A DNA stretch of 64,000 nucleotides from Yersinia enterocolitica subsp. enterocolitica (GCF_901472495.1 NZ_LR590469.1:496001-560000), one strand, 5' to 3'. Counted from the first letter of the stretch, positions 1-9,522 are shown. The notes: a model not told the origin generated them from the sequence alone. Numbers and translations: made by a program.

Positions 1-408
1 ACCGGTTTTAATGTCAACGTGTTGACCGGTTCTGATGGTGTGCTGCGTGGCGCTTCCGGCGGCCATTGCGACACCGCGGTTGCCGCTCGACTGTCAATCA
101 TTGTCGCGCCATTAGTCCGTGGCCGTATTCCAACCTTGGTCAAGGAAGTGACCACTTGCGTCACGCCGGGTTCCAGTGTCGACATTTTAGTGACCGATCA
201 CGGTATCGCGGTAAATCCGGCACGGCCAGAACTGGCCGAACGTTTGCAGCAAGCGGGTTTGCCGGTAGTCACCATCGACTGGCTCTATCAACGCGCGCTG
301 ATTCTGACCGGTGAACCACAACCGATCAAATTTACTGATCGGGTGGTGGCGGTGGTGCGCTATCGCGATGGTTCCGTGATTGATGTTGTTCATCAGATAC
401 AGGAGTAG
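1..408 (+). CDS. citF: Citrate lyase alpha subunit, C-terminal part
   Basis: This is the 3' end of a gene that enters from the left; the frame is open from base 1, so the GTG at 19 is internal. CitF is the citrate:acetyl-ACP transferase subunit of citrate lyase, which splits citrate into acetate and oxaloacetate during anaerobic citrate fermentation in the cytoplasm. Visible are the glycine-rich stretch GASGGHCDT and the conserved tail ending in VIDVVHQIQE, both typical of the CoA-transferase-like C-terminus of CitF. citX starts 3 bp after the stop, and citG and a citrate-type carrier follow, so this is the distal half of a cit operon. The upstream genes (citC, citD, citE) would lie outside the window. 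Confidence 0.93.
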   Translation, partial: TGFNVNVLTGSDGVLRGASGGHCDTAVAARLSIIVAPLVRGRIPTLVKEVTTCVTPGSSVDILVTDHGIAVNPARPELAERLQQAGLPVVTIDWLYQRALILTGEPQPIKFTDRVVAVVRYRDGSVIDVVHQIQE

Positions 409-411
409 ACG

Positions 412-960
412 ATGAATACACTTTCCCCTGCATTAGCCGCTAACCGGCCGATCAGTTTGCCGGAATTGCTGACCAGCCGTGAGTCGCGTCAGAGCCGGCA
501 ACTGGCCTGGTTGTCGCGTCATCAAGTTACGTTGATTTCACTGACACTGGTGGCTCCGGGAGCGGTCAAAGATAACCCATTGACTCGCAAGCTGTTTGCC
601 CTGGCGTGGCAGGCCATTACCGCATTGAGCCAACAGCAATATTGGCCGGTGTTACAGCAAGAGGTGTTCCCGCTGCCAACCGGCTGTGAGGGCTTGATAG
701 CGGTTGATTTGCCCGCCGAGCAAGTGAAAGACGCAGCATTGTTGCTGGAGCTAAAGCACCCACAGGGCAGGTTATGGGATATCGATGTGCTGGATGTTTC
801 AGGGCGAATTTTGTCACGCCGTGATGTGGGTTTAGCGCCACGCCGCTGCTTGCTGTGCCATCGTCCAGCTAATGTGTGCGCCCGGGCACAGACGCACACC
901 ATTGACGAATTATTGGTTCAGATGGAGTTGATGCTCAATGCTACCTCTGCAACGCACTGA
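412..960 (+). CDS. citX: Apo-citrate lyase phosphoribosyl-dephospho-CoA transferase
   Basis: CitX attaches the 2'-(5''-triphosphoribosyl)-3'-dephospho-CoA prosthetic group to the acyl carrier subunit (CitD) of citrate lyase. The 182-residue length is normal for the family. The family features are visible: an N-terminal [12 protein letters not shown] basic segment and a cysteine-containing motif near residues 145-150 ([13 protein letters not shown]). The gene starts 3 bp after citF and overlaps the start of citG by 23 bp, indicating translational coupling. CitG makes the prosthetic-group precursor that CitX transfers, so the pair forms the maturation step for the lyase. The identification rests on motif and operon context. 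Confidence 0.92.
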   Translation: MNTLSPALAANRPISLPELLTSRESRQSRQLAWLSRHQVTLISLTLVAPGAVKDNPLTRKLFALAWQAITALSQQQYWPVLQQEVFPLPTGCEGLIAVDLPAEQVKDAALLLELKHPQGRLWDIDVLDVSGRILSRRDVGLAPRRCLLCHRPANVCARAQTHTIDELLVQMELMLNATSATH

Positions 961-1933
961 CGAGATGGCGGTTTCGTCGCCTGCCTTTTGGGCAAGCGAT
1001 GATTTCAGCAAAAAGTTCGGCGCATTGGCTTATCGGGCGATGTTAGCTGAAGTCAATCTGACACCCAAACCCGGCCTGGTGGATTGCGTGAACTGTGGCG
1101 CGCATCAGGACATGACGCTGCAAGATTTTTATCACAGTGCTGATGCTATTGCGCCGTGGCTGCCCCGTTTTATCGAACAGGGTATTCGTTACAGCCATTT
1201 GCAGGGTCAGGCGGCGCTTAACAGCTTGCGGCCGTTAGGATTGGCTTGCGAAAACAGCATGTTTCAGGCGACCAATGGCGTCAACACCCATAAAGGCAGC
1301 GTTTTTTCTCTGGGGCTGATTTGCTGCGCACTTGGGCGATTAAAGGCGCGAGCGCAATCAATCAGCGCCGAGGCGGTGTGTCAGGAAGCCGCCAGCTTAT
1401 GCCGTGGGCTGACTGAGCGCGAACTACGTCAATCGAACCCACAACAAACCGCCGGGCAGCGCCTGTTTTATCAATATGGCCTGACGGGCGCTCGGGGGGA
1501 GGCTGAATCCGGCTTTGCCACGGTGTTAACCCATGCTTTACCCGCGTACCGGCGCTTATTAGCCGACGGGGCGCAACCTGATCATGCCTTATTGCACACT
1601 TTGCTGATTTTGATGTCCGTCAATCGCGATACCAATGTGGTTTCTCGTGGCGGTATGGCGGGTTTGCAATGGTTACAACAACAGGCAACAGAACTTTTGG
1701 CCTCACTCTCGGCGGCAGGGATGAATGATCCTCTCAGCCTGTGGCGAGTGCGCATGTTTGATGCCCAATGTATCGCCCGCAACCTTAGCCCTGGCGGCAG
1801 CGCTGACCTGCTGATCCTGACTTGGTTTCTGGCGCAATTTCCCCATCATCTCCCTCACAAAAATAATAACGTTGCTATTGAACCAATAACAGCTATTGGG
1901 CCAGTAACAGGTATAGGAGTCTCTCTATGTTGA
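938..1933 (+). CDS. citG: Triphosphoribosyl-dephospho-CoA synthase
   Basis: CitG joins ATP and 3'-dephospho-CoA to give the precursor of the citrate lyase prosthetic group. At 331 residues it is slightly longer than usual; the extra length is the first ~25 residues and a C-terminal tail after residue ~305. Recognisable family blocks are [19 protein letters not shown] near the N-terminus, the central [16 protein letters not shown] stretch, and DTNVVSRGG further on. It overlaps citX by 23 bp and the following transporter gene by 7 bp, as expected for one operon. A start inside citX (938) is used; the internal Met at 968 (MAVSSPAF) is an alternative start. Confidence 0.92.
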   Translation: MLPLQRTDEMAVSSPAFWASDDFSKKFGALAYRAMLAEVNLTPKPGLVDCVNCGAHQDMTLQDFYHSADAIAPWLPRFIEQGIRYSHLQGQAALNSLRPLGLACENSMFQATNGVNTHKGSVFSLGLICCALGRLKARAQSISAEAVCQEAASLCRGLTERELRQSNPQQTAGQRLFYQYGLTGARGEAESGFATVLTHALPAYRRLLADGAQPDHALLHTLLILMSVNRDTNVVSRGGMAGLQWLQQQATELLASLSAAGMNDPLSLWRVRMFDAQCIARNLSPGGSADLLILTWFLAQFPHHLPHKNNNVAIEPITAIGPVTGIGVSLC

Positions 1934-3390
1934 AGTCGCAAGAGAAATTATGGAAAGCGCTCGCGCCTTTTGTGGTGCTGGCCGTTCTGCTGTTGATCCC
2001 AACCCCGGAAGGTATGCCACCACAAGCCTGGCGCTATTTTGCGATTTTTGTCGCCATGATTGTCGGTATGATTTTAGAGCCAATTCCTGCCACGGCGATA
2101 AGTTTTATCGCGGTGACAATTTGCGTGCTAAGTTCTGACTGGGTGCTATTTAGTGCCGCCGAAGTGGCGGATGCCAGCTTCAATAGCGGTAAAGAGTCAT
2201 TGAAATGGGGGCTGGCAGGGTTTTCCAGTACCACTGTCTGGCTGGTATTTGGGGCATTTATCTTTGCGCTCGGTTATGAAGCTACCGGGCTGGGCCGACG
2301 TATTGCTTTGTTCATGGTGAAATTCATGGGCAGGCGGACACTGACCCTGGGTTATGCCATCGTCATTATCGATATTCTGTTAGCACCCTTTACGCCATCG
2401 AATACTGCCCGCACCGGCGGCACTGTATTTCCGGTGGTGAAAAACCTGCCGCCTCTGTTTGACTCCTATCCCCATGACCCGTCGTCACGGCGCATTGGTG
2501 GTTATCTGATGTGGATGATGGTGATTGGTACTAGCATCAGTTCCTCCATGTTTGTTACCGGCGCGGCCCCTAACGTGTTGGGTATTGAGTTTGTAAATAA
2601 AATAGCCGGTGTTCATATCGGCTGGATGCAGTGGTTCCTGGCATTCCTGCCGGTTGGGTTGATTTTACTGATTGTCGCGCCGTGGCTCTCCTATGTGCTG
2701 TATAAACCCGGTGTTACCAAAAGTGATGAAGTGGCGACCTGGGCACAAACAGCACTGAATGAAATGGGTGGCCTGACTCGCAAAGAGATGATCCTGATTG
2801 GCTTGGTGCTACTGAGTCTGTGTTTGTGGGTGTTTGGCAGTAAGTTCATTGATGCCACTGCCGTTGGTTTGCTGGCGGTATCGTTGATGTTGGCGCTGCA
2901 TGTGGTGGCGTGGAAAGATATCACCAAATATTCCAGCGCCTGGAATACGTTGGTGAATCTGGCGACCTTGGTGGTGATGGCAAATGGCCTGACTCGCTCT
3001 GGTTTTATTGATTGGTTTGCCAATACCATGAGCACTCACCTTGATGGCTTCTCGCCGAATATGACGGTGGTGGCATTGGTGCTGGTGTTCTATTTCTCTC
3101 ACTACCTGTTCGCGAGTTTGTCCGCTCATACCGCCACCATGCTGCCGGTGATTTTAGCTGTCGGCAAGGGGTTGAGTGGCGTGCCAATGGAGCATTTATC
3201 CATGCTGTTGGTGTTATCCATCGGGATCATGGGGGTGTTGACGCCGTATGCCACCGGGCCAGGTGTGATTATCTATGGCTGCGGCTATGTGAAATCCAAA
3301 GATTACTGGCGTTTAGGTGGGATCATGGGGGTGTTCTACATCAGTATGCTGTTGTTGGTGGGGTGGCCAATCATGAGTCTATGGTATTGA
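1927..3390 (+). CDS. citT: Citrate/dicarboxylate carrier of the DASS family (CitT-like)
   Basis: An inner-membrane transporter of 487 residues with at least eleven hydrophobic segments. The divalent anion:sodium symporter (DASS) signature is visible in [15 protein letters not shown] at about residues 157-171 and again in the second half as the [12 protein letters not shown] block. Members include CitT (citrate/succinate antiporter) and TtdT (tartrate/succinate). Position directly after citG, with a 7-bp overlap, argues for citrate uptake with export of succinate during citrate fermentation. The stop is followed by an inverted repeat and a terminator-like hairpin. Substrate assignment is by context; a tartrate or 2-oxoglutarate/malate carrier would look similar. 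Confidence 0.85.
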   Translation: MLKSQEKLWKALAPFVVLAVLLLIPTPEGMPPQAWRYFAIFVAMIVGMILEPIPATAISFIAVTICVLSSDWVLFSAAEVADASFNSGKESLKWGLAGFSSTTVWLVFGAFIFALGYEATGLGRRIALFMVKFMGRRTLTLGYAIVIIDILLAPFTPSNTARTGGTVFPVVKNLPPLFDSYPHDPSSRRIGGYLMWMMVIGTSISSSMFVTGAAPNVLGIEFVNKIAGVHIGWMQWFLAFLPVGLILLIVAPWLSYVLYKPGVTKSDEVATWAQTALNEMGGLTRKEMILIGLVLLSLCLWVFGSKFIDATAVGLLAVSLMLALHVVAWKDITKYSSAWNTLVNLATLVVMANGLTRSGFIDWFANTMSTHLDGFSPNMTVVALVLVFYFSHYLFASLSAHTATMLPVILAVGKGLSGVPMEHLSMLLVLSIGIMGVLTPYATGPGVIIYGCGYVKSKDYWRLGGIMGVFYISMLLLVGWPIMSLWY

Positions 3391-3420
3391 TTTTTTCAGA
3401 CCAGAGTGTGAAGGAGCGAC

Positions 3421-3486
3421 CGTACCTGGGGCACTCCGGCGGCTCACGCACTCGTATTTTAAATAAATAGGGCCCCCAACGGTACG
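3421..3486. repeat. Imperfect inverted repeat between citT and the TRAP genes
   Basis: The arms CGTACCTGGGG (3421-3431) and its counterpart ending GGTACG (3474-3486) pair with a two-base bulge, separated by a GC-rich to AT-rich centre of about 42 bp. It lies 31 bp after the citT stop. It could be an intergenic repeat unit or part of a termination region. Confidence 0.5.
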
Positions 3487-3537
3487 TTTCCCCTTCATTT
3501 GGATTGATTATTTCAAAAAACCATCTTGATATAATGC

Positions 3538-3560
3538 GTCGGGCCAGTCAGCGGCCCGAC
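3538..3560. terminator. Hairpin terminator between convergent citT and TRAP genes
   Basis: A perfect 8-bp stem (GTCGGGCC / GGCCCGAC) with a 7-base loop lies 30 bp beyond the stop codon of the minus-strand TRAP large permease gene and 148 bp beyond citT. It probably ends the TRAP operon and may also stop citT transcription. No strong T-run is present on either side. Confidence 0.6.
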
Positions 3561-3589
3561 TTATTTATGCCAGATGATGAGCTGATTTG

Positions 3590-4882
3590 TTAGCCGGTAT
3601 AAACGCCAAAGACTCTGGGTAGCCACAGGGATATTTCCGGAATATAAGTCACCAGCATTAACACCAGCAACAGCGCGCCGTAGAACGGAAGCATCGCTTT
3701 CACCACTTGCTCGATTTTCTGTTTACTCACCGCACTGGCTACAAACAGCACTGATCCCACTGGTGGTGTTATCAGACCAATCCCCAGATTGATCAGCATA
3801 ATCATGCCGAAATGAACCGGATCAATCCCCAATGAATGGGTGACCGGCATTAAGACAGGCGTCAATATCAAAATCAGTGGTGCCATATCCATCAAAGTGC
3901 CAATCAGCAACAGCATGATATTGATACACATCAGAATGACGTATTTATTATCAGAAACCGAGGTAAAGAACTCAGTGATACGCTCGGGTAATTGCATGTA
4001 GGTCATGATAGCGCCAAAGCTGGCAGCAAAACCGATTAAAATCATCACGATAGTGACAGTTTTTACCGTGCGATACATCAGCTTGGGTAACTCTGACCAT
4101 TTGTAATCACGATAGATAAACATAGTGACGAAAAACGACCATAAACAAGCGATTGCGGCGGATTCAGTGGCAGTAAATATCCCGGAAAGTATCCCGCCCA
4201 TAATGATGACGACGGTCATCAACCCCCATAAGGTATCAACGAAGATTTTCAGCGCCTGACGGAATGGCACTCGCTCCCCTTTGGGATAACCTCGTTTATA
4301 AGCAAAGCCGACACACATTAGCATCAGGGTGAAACTGAGCAGCAGGCCCGGTAGGATCCCGGCAATAAACAGTGCAGCAATAGAAACCGTACCGCCGGTT
4401 GCCAGCGAATAAATAACCGAGTTATGGCTAGGGGGCGTCAATATAGCCTGAACAGAACCGCTGGCGGTGACGGCAGCAGCAAAATCACGCGGATAACCTT
4501 TCTTATCCATTTCGGGGATCATCACTGAGCCAATAGAAGCCGTGTCGGCTACTGATGACCCTGAAATTGCACCGAAGAAAGTTGAGGCCACAATATTGAC
4601 CAGTGACAGACCGCCACGGATAAACCCAACGAAAATATAGGCAAAACTCACCAGCCGCCGCGCTATCCCTCCTTCGGCCATAATGGCGCCCGCCAGAATA
4701 AAGAACGGAATTGCCAATAATGAGAATTTATTTACGCCGCTGGTAATTTGAATCATGACCGCTTCCAGAGGTAAATCAATCCAAAATGCACCAGCAATCG
4801 CACTTAAGCCGACGGCATAAGCCACCGGAACGCCGATAGCCAACAAAATTGCCAGGGTAAAAACTAAAATAAATGCATCCAT
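3590..4882 (-). CDS. TRAP transporter large permease subunit (DctM family)
   Basis: An inner-membrane protein of 430 residues with about twelve hydrophobic segments; family members are usually 425-435 residues. Typical DctM blocks are visible: IPFFILAGAIMAEGGIARR near residues 58-76, FFGAISGSSVADTASIG near 102-118, and a C-terminal GLITPPVG stretch. It couples solute import to the sodium gradient, with the small permease and the binding protein encoded just upstream on the same strand. The 18-bp gap to the small subunit gene supports one operon. The substrate is not visible; relatives carry C4-dicarboxylates, sialic acid, gulonate or other sugar acids. Confidence 0.92.
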   Translation of the reverse strand: MDAFILVFTLAILLAIGVPVAYAVGLSAIAGAFWIDLPLEAVMIQITSGVNKFSLLAIPFFILAGAIMAEGGIARRLVSFAYIFVGFIRGGLSLVNIVASTFFGAISGSSVADTASIGSVMIPEMDKKGYPRDFAAAVTASGSVQAILTPPSHNSVIYSLATGGTVSIAALFIAGILPGLLLSFTLMLMCVGFAYKRGYPKGERVPFRQALKIFVDTLWGLMTVVIIMGGILSGIFTATESAAIACLWSFFVTMFIYRDYKWSELPKLMYRTVKTVTIVMILIGFAASFGAIMTYMQLPERITEFFTSVSDNKYVILMCINIMLLLIGTLMDMAPLILILTPVLMPVTHSLGIDPVHFGMIMLINLGIGLITPPVGSVLFVASAVSKQKIEQVVKAMLPFYGALLLVLMLVTYIPEISLWLPRVFGVYTG

Positions 4883-4900
4883 AAGGCAAAGTTCCCCAAA

Positions 4901-5407
4901 TTATGAGTTGCCAATCATGACTACCGGGCGGTGGGTCTGTGAGCCGAAGAACAGGCGCTCGATAATAAACAGTAGGGTAATAGCGGAGCCGATAGGCAGC
5001 GGAATATAGGTCTGCCCAGCCGTCAGTAATGGGAATTCAGCCACCGGTTGTGACCAAAGTTCGCTGCACAAAATATAGCTGTAAACCAGAATAAACAGGC
5101 TTATCAATATCATCAGCAAATCCACCAATATAAGGCAGATTTTTTTACCCATTTCTGAGAGCCGGTCGGTGACCATACTGACGGCTATATGTGAGCCAGA
5201 ACGGTAACTGGCGGCAGCGCCAACAAAGGTAAATGTCACCATGCATAAAATAGCCACGGGTTCTGGCCAGGATAAGCCATCATTTTGTACATATCGGGCG
5301 AATATCCCCATAGGAATAACCGCAACCATAATAATCAAAGCAATACCAGCTACCCAGATTGACAGGCGATATAAAACATCCATCGTTGATAGATAATAGC
5401 GAGCCAT
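4901..5407 (-). CDS. TRAP transporter small permease subunit (DctQ family)
   Basis: A 168-residue membrane protein with four hydrophobic segments, the normal layout for DctQ. The family block REL-like region is replaced here by the YRSGSHIAVSM segment near residue 70, which fits the conserved G-x-HI motif of the family. The start at 5407 gives MARYYLST; a second Met nine residues on (MDVLYRLS, at 5383) is an equally possible start and fits the usual N-terminus better. It lies between the binding protein gene and the large permease gene, in the order dctP-dctQ-dctM. Confidence 0.88.
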   Translation of the reverse strand: MARYYLSTMDVLYRLSIWVAGIALIIMVAVIPMGIFARYVQNDGLSWPEPVAILCMVTFTFVGAAASYRSGSHIAVSMVTDRLSEMGKKICLILVDLLMILISLFILVYSYILCSELWSQPVAEFPLLTAGQTYIPLPIGSAITLLFIIERLFFGSQTHRPVVMIGNS

Positions 5408-5418
5408 AGCGGAGACCT

Positions 5419-5492
5419 CAGATTACCCTTTAGCTTTGACGTTGTAGCGGTGTTAGTCGCCTTACTACAACGCCAATGATTCTGGGTATATA
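5419..5492. repeat. Short ERIC-related palindromic repeat
   Basis: About 74 bp bounded by TTACCC and its complement GGGTATAT, with an internal inverted repeat (GTTGTAGCGG ... TTACTACAAC). It resembles a second short element at 57676-57730 and the ends of the full ERIC copies at 6840 and 48292. It lies between the TRAP binding-protein gene and the small permease gene, where it could form a hairpin in the operon mRNA. Confidence 0.55.
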
Positions 5493-5530
5493 TCGATGGT
5501 ATTAAAGTTATTAATACCGCCAAAAGAATA

Positions 5531-6508
5531 TTATTGGACAGCACTTATTTGCTGAATGAGGTCTTGATAATCTTTGCCAAACTCATCACGTACTGGCTGC
5601 GTGGCTTGGTAATAAGCGTCATGATTGATTTCATGATATTGCACACCGCCAGCTTTCATTTTGTCATGAGATTGCTGCACATAGGTTTGCCACAATACAC
5701 GCTGTTCCGCCTGAGCTTCTTTTGCCAGTTTCAGAATGGTTTGTTGATCTTCAGATGATAATTTATCCCACTTGGCTTTAGAATAAAGGAACAATTCTGG
5801 AATAATAAAATGGCCGCTCAAAGTATAGTTTTTGACTACCGGCAGATAGTTATGAGCAACAAACGTCGGTTCATTATTTTCAGTACCATCAATAACGCCA
5901 GTTTGCATACCGCTGAACACTTCACTGACGCCCATGCTGAGCGAGTTAGCGCCCATGGCTTTCAGCGTGGCTAATGCAATCGGGCTACCTTGTACCCGGA
6001 TTTTCATGCCCTTCAAATCTTCCGGCTTAATAACCGGTTGCTTGGTTATCAGATTACGGGTACCCGCATCCATCCAACCGAGGAAGACCAATTTTGAGTT
6101 TTTATTGTTAGTAATTTTATCGCCAATTTCCTGGCCTATTTTCCCATCAAGCACTTTATGTAAGTGATCTTCATCGCGGAACATATAGGGCAGAGTAAAG
6201 ACACTGATCTCCGGTAAAATAGAGGCAACAGGGGTCATAGAAACACGAATAATATCAATTGCTCCCATTTGAGCCTGTTCTATCATTTGTTTTTCATCAC
6301 CCAAGACCCCGCCTGGGAATGTTTTAATTTCCAACCGCCCGTCGGTTGCCGTTTTTAGTTTGTCACCCATATTTTTAACCGCAACAACATTAGGGTAATC
6401 TTTAGGGTGAACATCAGCCGCTTTAATTTGTTGAGCAGCGGCTATTTGGCTAAATAAAATGGCAGAAATAGCCAGACAGAGTGTTGGTAGTGGCTTAGGA
6501 AATTTCAT
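5531..6508 (-). CDS. TRAP transporter periplasmic solute-binding protein (DctP family)
   Basis: A 325-residue exported protein. Residues 1-25 form a signal peptide with a hydrophobic core and an A-x-A cleavage site (SQIAAAQQ). The mature part shows DctP features: FPGGVLGDEKQMIEQ near residues 65-79, and the GMKIRVQGSPIALATLKAMGA block around residues 167-187 containing the arginine that binds the substrate carboxylate in this family. It delivers a carboxylated solute to the membrane subunits encoded downstream. The genes are separated by 123 bp that hold a short repeat. The substrate cannot be told from sequence. Confidence 0.92.
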   Translation of the reverse strand: MKFPKPLPTLCLAISAILFSQIAAAQQIKAADVHPKDYPNVVAVKNMGDKLKTATDGRLEIKTFPGGVLGDEKQMIEQAQMGAIDIIRVSMTPVASILPEISVFTLPYMFRDEDHLHKVLDGKIGQEIGDKITNNKNSKLVFLGWMDAGTRNLITKQPVIKPEDLKGMKIRVQGSPIALATLKAMGANSLSMGVSEVFSGMQTGVIDGTENNEPTFVAHNYLPVVKNYTLSGHFIIPELFLYSKAKWDKLSSEDQQTILKLAKEAQAEQRVLWQTYVQQSHDKMKAGGVQYHEINHDAYYQATQPVRDEFGKDYQDLIQQISAVQ

Positions 6509-7074
6509 TCAGTGGTCTCCAGAAGTCATTAAAACAATAAATAAAAAGGCGATATTTCTCATAGCGGAATAGTTATATAAAGGGCTTTTCCTTTATCCCT
6601 AGGGTATTCAACCTAGCTGTTTACATTTGTTTTTAAATTGACCATTGTCACAGAAAAAGAAACGATAGGAACTGCGTTTCAATAATTGTGAAGTTGCATT
6701 TCATGATGAGGTAAACCTCATTAAATGCGGGGTAAAAGATAGAATTTATCGAGCTATAATGTGGTGCAACTTGAAGTGGCTAACGTTTTAGTCCAAATGG
6801 CGGGGTTTTGATATTGTGGCAAAAGAGGTTAGCTACTACTATACCCGTTATTCTGCAAGCTGCATGTGCGTTGGCTATCTTCATTACTCGGCCCGTCCAT
6901 GGGCCTCGCCTCTGCGAGGCCGCTGCAAACAGCGTTCAAATCTGCTCCTGGCGGATTTGTCACCCCAGTCACTTACTTGTGTAAGCTCCTTGGGACTCAC
7001 TCAGTTGCCGCCTTCCTGCAACCGGGATTATCCAGGGTACAAAACGCTATAAATCAACCTGAATAGGATAACGC
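6509..7074. other. Intergenic region between divergent TRAP operon and PPTase gene
   Basis: A 566-bp region between divergent genes. The left 330 bp are AT-rich and should hold the TRAP operon promoter. The right third is an expanded ERIC repeat (6840-7040). Short frames inside the repeat are not credible genes. The GTG start at 7075 is preceded by AGGATAA. Confidence 0.6.
6840..7040. repeat. ERIC-type repeat with an internal insertion
   Basis: The element starts TATACCCGTTAT and ends with the complementary CCAGGGTA. It contains the ERIC hallmark CACCCCAGTCACTTACTT. At about 201 bp it is some 74 bp longer than the 127-bp consensus; the extra DNA, with its own GCCTCGCCTCTGCGAGGC palindrome, lies in the left half. 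Such expanded ERICs are known in yersiniae. Confidence 0.75.
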
Positions 7075-7824
7075 GTGACCTCGGTATTTATCCGTAATTT
7101 TACCTTTGCTGCACTCCCAGCCGTCGGTTTGAATGACCAACCTCTGTTTCATGGGCTTTTGGCTAAATGTGATTTTGATGTAAATGAATATCGGGATGAG
7201 CTATTTGCCGTGTATGGCATCGCGTTTCCTGGCAGTTTACAAAAAGCCGTTGCAAAACGGCGTGCTGAATATCTGGCAGGGCGCTTTGTTGCCAGACAGG
7301 TGTTGAATATGCTGGAAGTACGCGATTACCCATTGGCAAATGGCATCGACCGCGCACCACTGTGGCCGACCGGTTTGATTGGTAGCATTAGCCATAATAA
7401 CCAACGCGCTTTGTGTACTGCACAAATAATCACACCCGCCGGAGAGCCTATTGGAGCCAGTTCCCGTCGGCATGGTATTGGTCTGGATATCGAAAGTTTA
7501 ATTGCTGTTGAAAGAGCGGCTAACTTATGGCCGGGTATTCTCAGTGAAGAGGAATATCATTGTTTCCTGGATGGACTATTACCTTTTAACCACTTGCTGA
7601 CATTGGCTTTTTCCGCGAAAGAGAGTTTATTTAAAGCAGTCTATCCGCAACTTGGGCGTTATTTTGATTTTCTTGAAGCGAAGCTGTTGAGTTATTCATT
7701 AGACACCGGGCGTTTTGAATTACAGTTGTTGCGAGAATTAAGTGAAGACTTCCCCGCAGGCCGTTGTTTTACTGGATGCTTCACGTTAAATGGTAGTGAT
7801 GTGCAGACGTTTATTGCTTACTAA
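7075..7824 (+). CDS. ybtD: 4'-phosphopantetheinyl transferase, EntD/Sfp type (probable YbtD)
   Basis: A 249-residue enzyme that moves the phosphopantetheine arm of CoA onto a serine of carrier domains. The signature motifs are present: GLIGSISHNN near residue 100, GIGLDIE near 138 (magnesium-binding Asp and Glu) and FSAKESLFKAVYP near 182 (the Glu and Lys of the WxxKEA motif). The start is GTG with AGGATAA upstream. YbtD of Y. pestis is a PPTase encoded outside the HPI that activates HMWP1 and HMWP2; this gene is a good candidate for the same role. It sits 5.1 kb from the HPI att repeat. Alternative: an EntD for another siderophore, but no such cluster is visible. Confidence 0.8.
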   Translation: MTSVFIRNFTFAALPAVGLNDQPLFHGLLAKCDFDVNEYRDELFAVYGIAFPGSLQKAVAKRRAEYLAGRFVARQVLNMLEVRDYPLANGIDRAPLWPTGLIGSISHNNQRALCTAQIITPAGEPIGASSRRHGIGLDIESLIAVERAANLWPGILSEEEYHCFLDGLLPFNHLLTLAFSAKESLFKAVYPQLGRYFDFLEAKLLSYSLDTGRFELQLLRELSEDFPAGRCFTGCFTLNGSDVQTFIAY

Positions 7825-7931
7825 TCATAATATTATTACTTTATTCATTATTTTTAATATTTTTAAGTTGGAAAGTTCAATGGGAATAGGCTAGATATTT
7901 AGCTATCTAAAATATTTATTGATAGGATATC

Positions 7932-8834
7932 ATGAAATATATCGCCTTATTTATTTTCATCTTATGCGTAGCTTATGTGCATTTTCGCGGAAAGGTTCGT
8001 TATAAATTCTGGCGTCAACTCTCAGACCATTCGACATTTGTCTCACCAATCAATGTTTTTATGTATTTATTCTCGCGCGTTCCTACCACGCCTTATTTAA
8101 AACAGGACTTGTTCCCTGAACTTGCCGTACTGCGAGATAACTGGTTAAAAATCAGGGAGGAAGGTAAGGCATTAATGGAAGTCCAGCAAATCAAAGCATC
8201 GGATAAATATAATGATGCCGGTTTTAATTCTTTCTTTAAAACGGGGTGGAAGCGTTTTTATTTGAAATGGTATGAAGATAGCCACCCATCAGCAATGACA
8301 TTGTGCCCCCACACCACCACCTTATTGAAAGGGTTACCATCGGTGAAAGCGGCGATGTTTGCTGAGTTACCGGACGGCAGCCGTTTGCCTCGCCACCGAG
8401 ATCCTTATGCGGGTTCCTTACGTTATCACCTTGGTTTAATCACTCCGAATGATGATCGCTGTTTTATTGATGTTGATGGTACAACCTACAGTTGGCGTGA
8501 TGGCGAGGGTGTACTGTTTGATGAAACTTATATTCATTATGCTGAAAATCAGAGTGGGCAGGAGCGGCTGATTCTCTTTTGTGATATTGAACGCCCGATG
8601 CGTTATCGTTGGGCACAATGGGTTAACCATTGGTTGGGGCGCAATTTGATGAGTGCCGCCACTGCCCCCAATGAAGAAGGGGATAGGACTGGTGGGGTTA
8701 ACCGTGCTTTCAAATATATCTATGCAGTCCGTAAGGTAGGTAAGCGCCTGAAAGCCTGGAATCGCAGAATTTATTATTTAATCAAATGGCTATTATTTGG
8801 TGGCATTGCCGCATTGATTTTTTATGCGTTGTAG
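7932..8834 (+). CDS. lpxO: LpxO-like lipid A 2-hydroxylase (Fe(II)/2-oxoglutarate dioxygenase)
   Basis: A 300-residue protein of the aspartyl/asparaginyl beta-hydroxylase fold. LpxO hydroxylates the 2-position of the secondary acyl chain of lipid A at the inner membrane. Hydrophobic segments at residues 1-18 and about 283-300 fit a membrane-attached enzyme. The metal-binding set is visible as RHRDPYAG near residues 155-162 and a later His in YIHYAENQ near 200, with an arginine (ERLILF) nearby for 2-oxoglutarate. The family length is about 300. It stands alone, with a terminator hairpin just downstream. Function is from family resemblance. Confidence 0.82.
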   Translation: MKYIALFIFILCVAYVHFRGKVRYKFWRQLSDHSTFVSPINVFMYLFSRVPTTPYLKQDLFPELAVLRDNWLKIREEGKALMEVQQIKASDKYNDAGFNSFFKTGWKRFYLKWYEDSHPSAMTLCPHTTTLLKGLPSVKAAMFAELPDGSRLPRHRDPYAGSLRYHLGLITPNDDRCFIDVDGTTYSWRDGEGVLFDETYIHYAENQSGQERLILFCDIERPMRYRWAQWVNHWLGRNLMSAATAPNEEGDRTGGVNRAFKYIYAVRKVGKRLKAWNRRIYYLIKWLLFGGIAALIFYAL

Positions 8835-8866
8835 CTCCAGGTAAGTAAAAAGTGATCAAATAGCAC

Positions 8867-8898
8867 AAAGCCCGCTTATCTTTCTTCATGCGGGCTTT
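8867..8898 (+). terminator. Rho-independent terminator after lpxO
   Basis: Stem AAAGCCCGC / GCGGGCTTT with a 14-base loop, followed by T-rich sequence, 33 bp after the lpxO stop. Confidence 0.85.
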
Positions 8899-9455
8899 CT
8901 CATTAACATCCAATAGCTCCCACTTTTAGTCCTCCAATCGTGTTATTTGGCCCAGGTTTCGGCCAAATTGCACGGCAAAACCTCAGCAGTGAGCTGTTAA
9001 ACTTCAAATGCAAATTTTTATTCCATAAAAAATTATTTTTGAAATAAAATAGTTAACAAGGTCACAAAAGAACCAACTTTCTTTACTACTCCTTCACTAA
9101 AAACCCACCCGTTTTGTCATCTATTTTTCATTTTTTCCATTTAATATCAAATGGATATTTTTTATTATTGCTGTTGAATAGAGTGTTAGTCCTGTTCTCA
9201 CTCACGCTAAGTTAGAATTTAAGTACCATATTGTGATCGATATAGAATTTTAATTTCAATATGAATGATATGTTATGTCACAGTTAAGTTATTCAGGTGT
9301 TACTGGGAGTTGTCTGTGGTGGACAGGCTAGAAATCGAAAATGTAAAAGGGGCGTGCTAAACAGAAAAACACATCATAAGTAATATAACGTCACACTCTG
9401 TAAGAAAGTTTATTTGGCTTCAATAACTGCATTTATCTAATTAATAAATCAGAGT

Positions 9456-9522
9456 GTCAAAAAGTTTTTTCACTTTCTCTTTTGAAAGTACGGGGACGTT
9501 TTTTTAAAAAAACCTTTTTGAC
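9456..9522 (+). promoter_or_regulatory. Nested hairpin in the leader of the sugar transporter gene
   Basis: The outer arms GTCAAAAAGTTTTTT (9456-9470) and AAAAAAACCTTTTTGAC (9506-9522) pair with one bulged base. Inside is a smaller stem ACTTTC / GAAAGT. The structure ends 33 bp before the chosen start at 9555 and could control termination or translation. No ligand class is recognised. Confidence 0.5.

Noticed and set aside
6816..7066. Two small plus-strand ORFs before the PPTase gene.
   Set aside because: They fall inside the expanded ERIC repeat and have no family features.
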